From NCBI RefSeq assembly GCF_024679245.1, contig NC_090190.1:44581780-44645779 (forward strand): a stretch of DNA of 64,000 nucleotides, given 5' to 3'. Of the stretch, positions 58,601-64,000 are shown one piece after another. This DNA comes from Pseudorasbora parva (lineage: Eukaryota; Chordata; Actinopteri; Cypriniformes; Gobionidae). Every line of letters starts with the position of its first letter. Positions within the stretch are counted from its first letter, which is position 1. The position numbers were made by a program, and so were the translations under genes. The notes beneath the pieces are model-generated. The model searched no databases, was not told the DNA's origin, and was given only the letters and a program-made list of their open reading frames with translations.

Positions 58601-61600
58601 AGGGTTAGGGTTAGGGTTAGGGTTAGGGTTAGGGTTAGGGTTAGGGTTAGGGTTAGGGTTAGGGTTAGGGTTAGGGTTAGGGTTAGGGTTAGGGTTAGGG
58701 TTAGGGTTAGGGTTAGGGTTAGGGTTAGGGTTAGGGTTAGGGTTAGGGTTAGGGTTAGGGTTAGGGTTAGGGTTAGGGTTAGGGTTAGGGTTAGGGTTAG
58801 GGTTAGGGTTAGGGTTAGGGTTAGGGTTAGGGTTAGGGTTAGGGTTAGGGTTAGGGTTAGGGTTAGGGTTAGGGTTAGGGTTAGGGTTAGGGTTAGGGTT
58901 AGGGTTAGGGTTAGGGTTAGGGTTAGGGTTAGGGTTAGGGTTAGGGTTAGGGTTAGGGTTAGGGTTAGGGTTAGGGTTAGGGTTAGGGTTAGGGTTAGGG
59001 TTAGGGTTAGGGTTAGGGTTAGGGTTAGGGTTAGGGTTAGGGTTAGGGTTAGGGTTAGGGTTAGGGTTAGGGTTAGGGTTAGGGTTAGGGTTAGGGTTAG
59101 GGTTAGGGTTAGGGTTAGGGTTAGGGTTAGGGTTAGGGTTAGGGTTAGGGTTAGGGTTAGGGTTAGGGTTAGGGTTAGGGTTAGGGTTAGGGTTAGGGTT
59201 AGGGTTAGGGTTAGGGTTAGGGTTAGGGTTAGGGTTAGGGTTAGGGTTAGGGTTAGGGTTAGGGTTAGGGTTAGGGTTAGGGTTAGGGTTAGGGTTAGGG
59301 TTAGGGTTAGGGTTAGGGTTAGGGTTAGGGTTAGGGTTAGGGTTAGGGTTAGGGTTAGGGTTAGGGTTAGGGTTAGGGTTAGGGTTAGGGTTAGGGTTAG
59401 GGTTAGGGTTAGGGTTAGGGTTAGGGTTAGGGTTAGGGTTAGGGTTAGGGTTAGGGTTAGGGTTAGGGTTAGGGTTAGGGTTAGGGTTAGGGTTAGGGTT
59501 AGGGTTAGGGTTAGGGTTAGGGTTAGGGTTAGGGTTAGGGTTAGGGTTAGGGTTAGGGTTAGGGTTAGGGTTAGGGTTAGGGTTAGGGTTAGGGTTAGGG
59601 TTAGGGTTAGGGTTAGGGTTAGGGTTAGGGTTAGGGTTAGGGTTAGGGTTAGGGTTAGGGTTAGGGTTAGGGTTAGGGTTAGGGTTAGGGTTAGGGTTAG
59701 GGTTAGGGTTAGGGTTAGGGTTAGGGTTAGGGTTAGGGTTAGGGTTAGGGTTAGGGTTAGGGTTAGGGTTAGGGTTAGGGTTAGGGTTAGGGTTAGGGTT
59801 AGGGTTAGGGTTAGGGTTAGGGTTAGGGTTAGGGTTAGGGTTAGGGTTAGGGTTAGGGTTAGGGTTAGGGTTAGGGTTAGGGTTAGGGTTAGGGTTAGGG
59901 TTAGGGTTAGGGTTAGGGTTAGGGTTAGGGTTAGGGTTAGGGTTAGGGTTAGGGTTAGGGTTAGGGTTAGGGTTAGGGTTAGGGTTAGGGTTAGGGTTAG
60001 GGTTAGGGTTAGGGTTAGGGTTAGGGTTAGGGTTAGGGTTAGGGTTAGGGTTAGGGTTAGGGTTAGGGTTAGGGTTAGGGTTAGGGTTAGGGTTAGGGTT
60101 AGGGTTAGGGTTAGGGTTAGGGTTAGGGTTAGGGTTAGGGTTAGGGTTAGGGTTAGGGTTAGGGTTAGGGTTAGGGTTAGGGTTAGGGTTAGGGTTAGGG
60201 TTAGGGTTAGGGTTAGGGTTAGGGTTAGGGTTAGGGTTAGGGTTAGGGTTAGGGTTAGGGTTAGGGTTAGGGTTAGGGTTAGGGTTAGGGTTAGGGTTAG
60301 GGTTAGGGTTAGGGTTAGGGTTAGGGTTAGGGTTAGGGTTAGGGTTAGGGTTAGGGTTAGGGTTAGGGTTAGGGTTAGGGTTAGGGTTAGGGTTAGGGTT
60401 AGGGTTAGGGTTAGGGTTAGGGTTAGGGTTAGGGTTAGGGTTAGGGTTAGGGTTAGGGTTAGGGTTAGGGTTAGGGTTAGGGTTAGGGTTAGGGTTAGGG
60501 TTAGGGTTAGGGTTAGGGTTAGGGTTAGGGTTAGGGTTAGGGTTAGGGTTAGGGTTAGGGTTAGGGTTAGGGTTAGGGTTAGGGTTAGGGTTAGGGTTAG
60601 GGTTAGGGTTAGGGTTAGGGTTAGGGTTAGGGTTAGGGTTAGGGTTAGGGTTAGGGTTAGGGTTAGGGTTAGGGTTAGGGTTAGGGTTAGGGTTAGGGTT
60701 AGGGTTAGGGTTAGGGTTAGGGTTAGGGTTAGGGTTAGGGTTAGGGTTAGGGTTAGGGTTAGGGTTAGGGTTAGGGTTAGGGTTAGGGTTAGGGTTAGGG
60801 TTAGGGTTAGGGTTAGGGTTAGGGTTAGGGTTAGGGTTAGGGTTAGGGTTAGGGTTAGGGTTAGGGTTAGGGTTAGGGTTAGGGTTAGGGTTAGGGTTAG
60901 GGTTAGGGTTAGGGTTAGGGTTAGGGTTAGGGTTAGGGTTAGGGTTAGGGTTAGGGTTAGGGTTAGGGTTAGGGTTAGGGTTAGGGTTAGGGTTAGGGTT
61001 AGGGTTAGGGTTAGGGTTAGGGTTAGGGTTAGGGTTAGGGTTAGGGTTAGGGTTAGGGTTAGGGTTAGGGTTAGGGTTAGGGTTAGGGTTAGGGTTAGGG
61101 TTAGGGTTAGGGTTAGGGTTAGGGTTAGGGTTAGGGTTAGGGTTAGGGTTAGGGTTAGGGTTAGGGTTAGGGTTAGGGTTAGGGTTAGGGTTAGGGTTAG
61201 GGTTAGGGTTAGGGTTAGGGTTAGGGTTAGGGTTAGGGTTAGGGTTAGGGTTAGGGTTAGGGTTAGGGTTAGGGTTAGGGTTAGGGTTAGGGTTAGGGTT
61301 AGGGTTAGGGTTAGGGTTAGGGTTAGGGTTAGGGTTAGGGTTAGGGTTAGGGTTAGGGTTAGGGTTAGGGTTAGGGTTAGGGTTAGGGTTAGGGTTAGGG
61401 TTAGGGTTAGGGTTAGGGTTAGGGTTAGGGTTAGGGTTAGGGTTAGGGTTAGGGTTAGGGTTAGGGTTAGGGTTAGGGTTAGGGTTAGGGTTAGGGTTAG
61501 GGTTAGGGTTAGGGTTAGGGTTAGGGTTAGGGTTAGGGTTAGGGTTAGGGTTAGGGTTAGGGTTAGGGTTAGGGTTAGGGTTAGGGTTAGGGTTAGGGTT

Positions 61601-64000
61601 AGGGTTAGGGTTAGGGTTAGGGTTAGGGTTAGGGTTAGGGTTAGGGTTAGGGTTAGGGTTAGGGTTAGGGTTAGGGTTAGGGTTAGGGTTAGGGTTAGGG
61701 TTAGGGTTAGGGTTAGGGTTAGGGTTAGGGTTAGGGTTAGGGTTAGGGTTAGGGTTAGGGTTAGGGTTAGGGTTAGGGTTAGGGTTAGGGTTAGGGTTAG
61801 GGTTAGGGTTAGGGTTAGGGTTAGGGTTAGGGTTAGGGTTAGGGTTAGGGTTAGGGTTAGGGTTAGGGTTAGGGTTAGGGTTAGGGTTAGGGTTAGGGTT
61901 AGGGTTAGGGTTAGGGTTAGGGTTAGGGTTAGGGTTAGGGTTAGGGTTAGGGTTAGGGTTAGGGTTAGGGTTAGGGTTAGGGTTAGGGTTAGGGTTAGGG
62001 TTAGGGTTAGGGTTAGGGTTAGGGTTAGGGTTAGGGTTAGGGTTAGGGTTAGGGTTAGGGTTAGGGTTAGGGTTAGGGTTAGGGTTAGGGTTAGGGTTAG
62101 GGTTAGGGTTAGGGTTAGGGTTAGGGTTAGGGTTAGGGTTAGGGTTAGGGTTAGGGTTAGGGTTAGGGTTAGGGTTAGGGTTAGGGTTAGGGTTAGGGTT
62201 AGGGTTAGGGTTAGGGTTAGGGTTAGGGTTAGGGTTAGGGTTAGGGTTAGGGTTAGGGTTAGGGTTAGGGTTAGGGTTAGGGTTAGGGTTAGGGTTAGGG
62301 TTAGGGTTAGGGTTAGGGTTAGGGTTAGGGTTAGGGTTAGGGTTAGGGTTAGGGTTAGGGTTAGGGTTAGGGTTAGGGTTAGGGTTAGGGTTAGGGTTAG
62401 GGTTAGGGTTAGGGTTAGGGTTAGGGTTAGGGTTAGGGTTAGGGTTAGGGTTAGGGTTAGGGTTAGGGTTAGGGTTAGGGTTAGGGTTAGGGTTAGGGTT
62501 AGGGTTAGGGTTAGGGTTAGGGTTAGGGTTAGGGTTAGGGTTAGGGTTAGGGTTAGGGTTAGGGTTAGGGTTAGGGTTAGGGTTAGGGTTAGGGTTAGGG
62601 TTAGGGTTAGGGTTAGGGTTAGGGTTAGGGTTAGGGTTAGGGTTAGGGTTAGGGTTAGGGTTAGGGTTAGGGTTAGGGTTAGGGTTAGGGTTAGGGTTAG
62701 GGTTAGGGTTAGGGTTAGGGTTAGGGTTAGGGTTAGGGTTAGGGTTAGGGTTAGGGTTAGGGTTAGGGTTAGGGTTAGGGTTAGGGTTAGGGTTAGGGTT
62801 AGGGTTAGGGTTAGGGTTAGGGTTAGGGTTAGGGTTAGGGTTAGGGTTAGGGTTAGGGTTAGGGTTAGGGTTAGGGTTAGGGTTAGGGTTAGGGTTAGGG
62901 TTAGGGTTAGGGTTAGGGTTAGGGTTAGGGTTAGGGTTAGGGTTAGGGTTAGGGTTAGGGTTAGGGTTAGGGTTAGGGTTAGGGTTAGGGTTAGGGTTAG
63001 GGTTAGGGTTAGGGTTAGGGTTAGGGTTAGGGTTAGGGTTAGGGTTAGGGTTAGGGTTAGGGTTAGGGTTAGGGTTAGGGTTAGGGTTAGGGTTAGGGTT
63101 AGGGTTAGGGTTAGGGTTAGGGTTAGGGTTAGGGTTAGGGTTAGGGTTAGGGTTAGGGTTAGGGTTAGGGTTAGGGTTAGGGTTAGGGTTAGGGTTAGGG
63201 TTAGGGTTAGGGTTAGGGTTAGGGTTAGGGTTAGGGTTAGGGTTAGGGTTAGGGTTAGGGTTAGGGTTAGGGTTAGGGTTAGGGTTAGGGTTAGGGTTAG
63301 GGTTAGGGTTAGGGTTAGGGTTAGGGTTAGGGTTAGGGTTAGGGTTAGGGTTAGGGTTAGGGTTAGGGTTAGGGTTAGGGTTAGGGTTAGGGTTAGGGTT
63401 AGGGTTAGGGTTAGGGTTAGGGTTAGGGTTAGGGTTAGGGTTAGGGTTAGGGTTAGGGTTAGGGTTAGGGTTAGGGTTAGGGTTAGGGTTAGGGTTAGGG
63501 TTAGGGTTAGGGTTAGGGTTAGGGTTAGGGTTAGGGTTAGGGTTAGGGTTAGGGTTAGGGTTAGGGTTAGGGTTAGGGTTAGGGTTAGGGTTAGGGTTAG
63601 GGTTAGGGTTAGGGTTAGGGTTAGGGTTAGGGTTAGGGTTAGGGTTAGGGTTAGGGTTAGGGTTAGGGTTAGGGTTAGGGTTAGGGTTAGGGTTAGGGTT
63701 AGGGTTAGGGTTAGGGTTAGGGTTAGGGTTAGGGTTAGGGTTAGGGTTAGGGTTAGGGTTAGGGTTAGGGTTAGGGTTAGGGTTAGGGTTAGGGTTAGGG
63801 TTAGGGTTAGGGTTAGGGTTAGGGTTAGGGTTAGGGTTAGGGTTAGGGTTAGGGTTAGGGTTAGGGTTAGGAGGTTAGGGTTAGGGTTAGGGTTAGGGTT
63901 AGGGTTAGGGTTAGGGTTAGGGTTAGGGTTAGGGTTAGGGTTAGGGTTAGGGTTAGGGTTAGGGTTAGGGTTAGGGTTAGGGTTAGGGTTAGGGTTAGGG
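52622..64000 (+). repeat. Telomere tract (TTAGGG)n, about 11.4 kb to the window edge
   Basis: About 1,900 TTAGGG units, 5' to 3' toward the right end, as expected at a right-hand chromosome terminus. The first 160 bp include a few TTAGG units; the rest looks pure until one irregular unit (TTAGGAGGTTAGGG) at about 63,870. The repeat is shared by all vertebrates and does not narrow the species. Confidence 0.97.

Overview
The window is the right-hand end of a vertebrate chromosome. The + strand runs into about 11.4 kb of TTAGGG (52,622-64,000), oriented 5' to 3' toward the end. The mobile elements to the left are fish-type: a Gmr1-like Ty3/gypsy element, hAT-type MITEs, an RTE-clade LINE and a tRNA-derived SINE. 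A ray-finned fish is the best guess, possibly cyprinid-like, but that second step rests on general familiarity and not on a search. I see no host protein-coding gene, no rRNA gene and no functional tRNA gene.

Layout. 1-9,876: a minus-strand Gmr1-like LTR retrotransposon with unusual domain order (gag-protease-integrase-RT-RNase H). Its integrase is split by a hAT-like transposon (2,939-6,099). That transposon holds a second one (3,407-5,823) with a RecQ-helicase-like scrap, which in turn holds a hAT MITE (4,744-5,469). All three inner insertions keep recognisable target-site duplications. 9,877-11,945: a 47-bp tandem array into which the retrotransposon jumped. 11,946-18,242: T-rich, gene-free DNA with an LTR-like remnant, a probable MITE and a decayed RTE LINE (14,800-17,692) that itself carries a SINE. 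18,243-19,246: about 111 uninterrupted copies of the 9-mer GGGGTACGA.

19,247-49,603: an 842-bp satellite, 37 unit starts. It has an older block (variant A) and a highly homogenised block (variant B, 28 units at exactly 842 bp spacing). Every complete unit boundary falls on one TTAGGGG, and the array is interrupted once by, and ends in, TTAGGG tracts. Each unit has, on the minus strand, a CCAAT / GC-box / TATA layout followed about 35 nt downstream of the TATA box by a fold resembling a hammerhead ribozyme. On the plus strand it has a 41-nt segment flanked by good splice sites. This satellite is the best candidate in the window for something undescribed.

49,603-52,621: alternating interstitial TTAGGG blocks and subtelomeric DNA, including a diverged satellite relative and a 46-bp telomere-like minisatellite. 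52,622-64,000: the telomere tract, still running at the window edge.

The genes here are selfish-element genes and do not form a host pathway. The functional question is whether the satellite is transcribed and how it relates to telomere maintenance.
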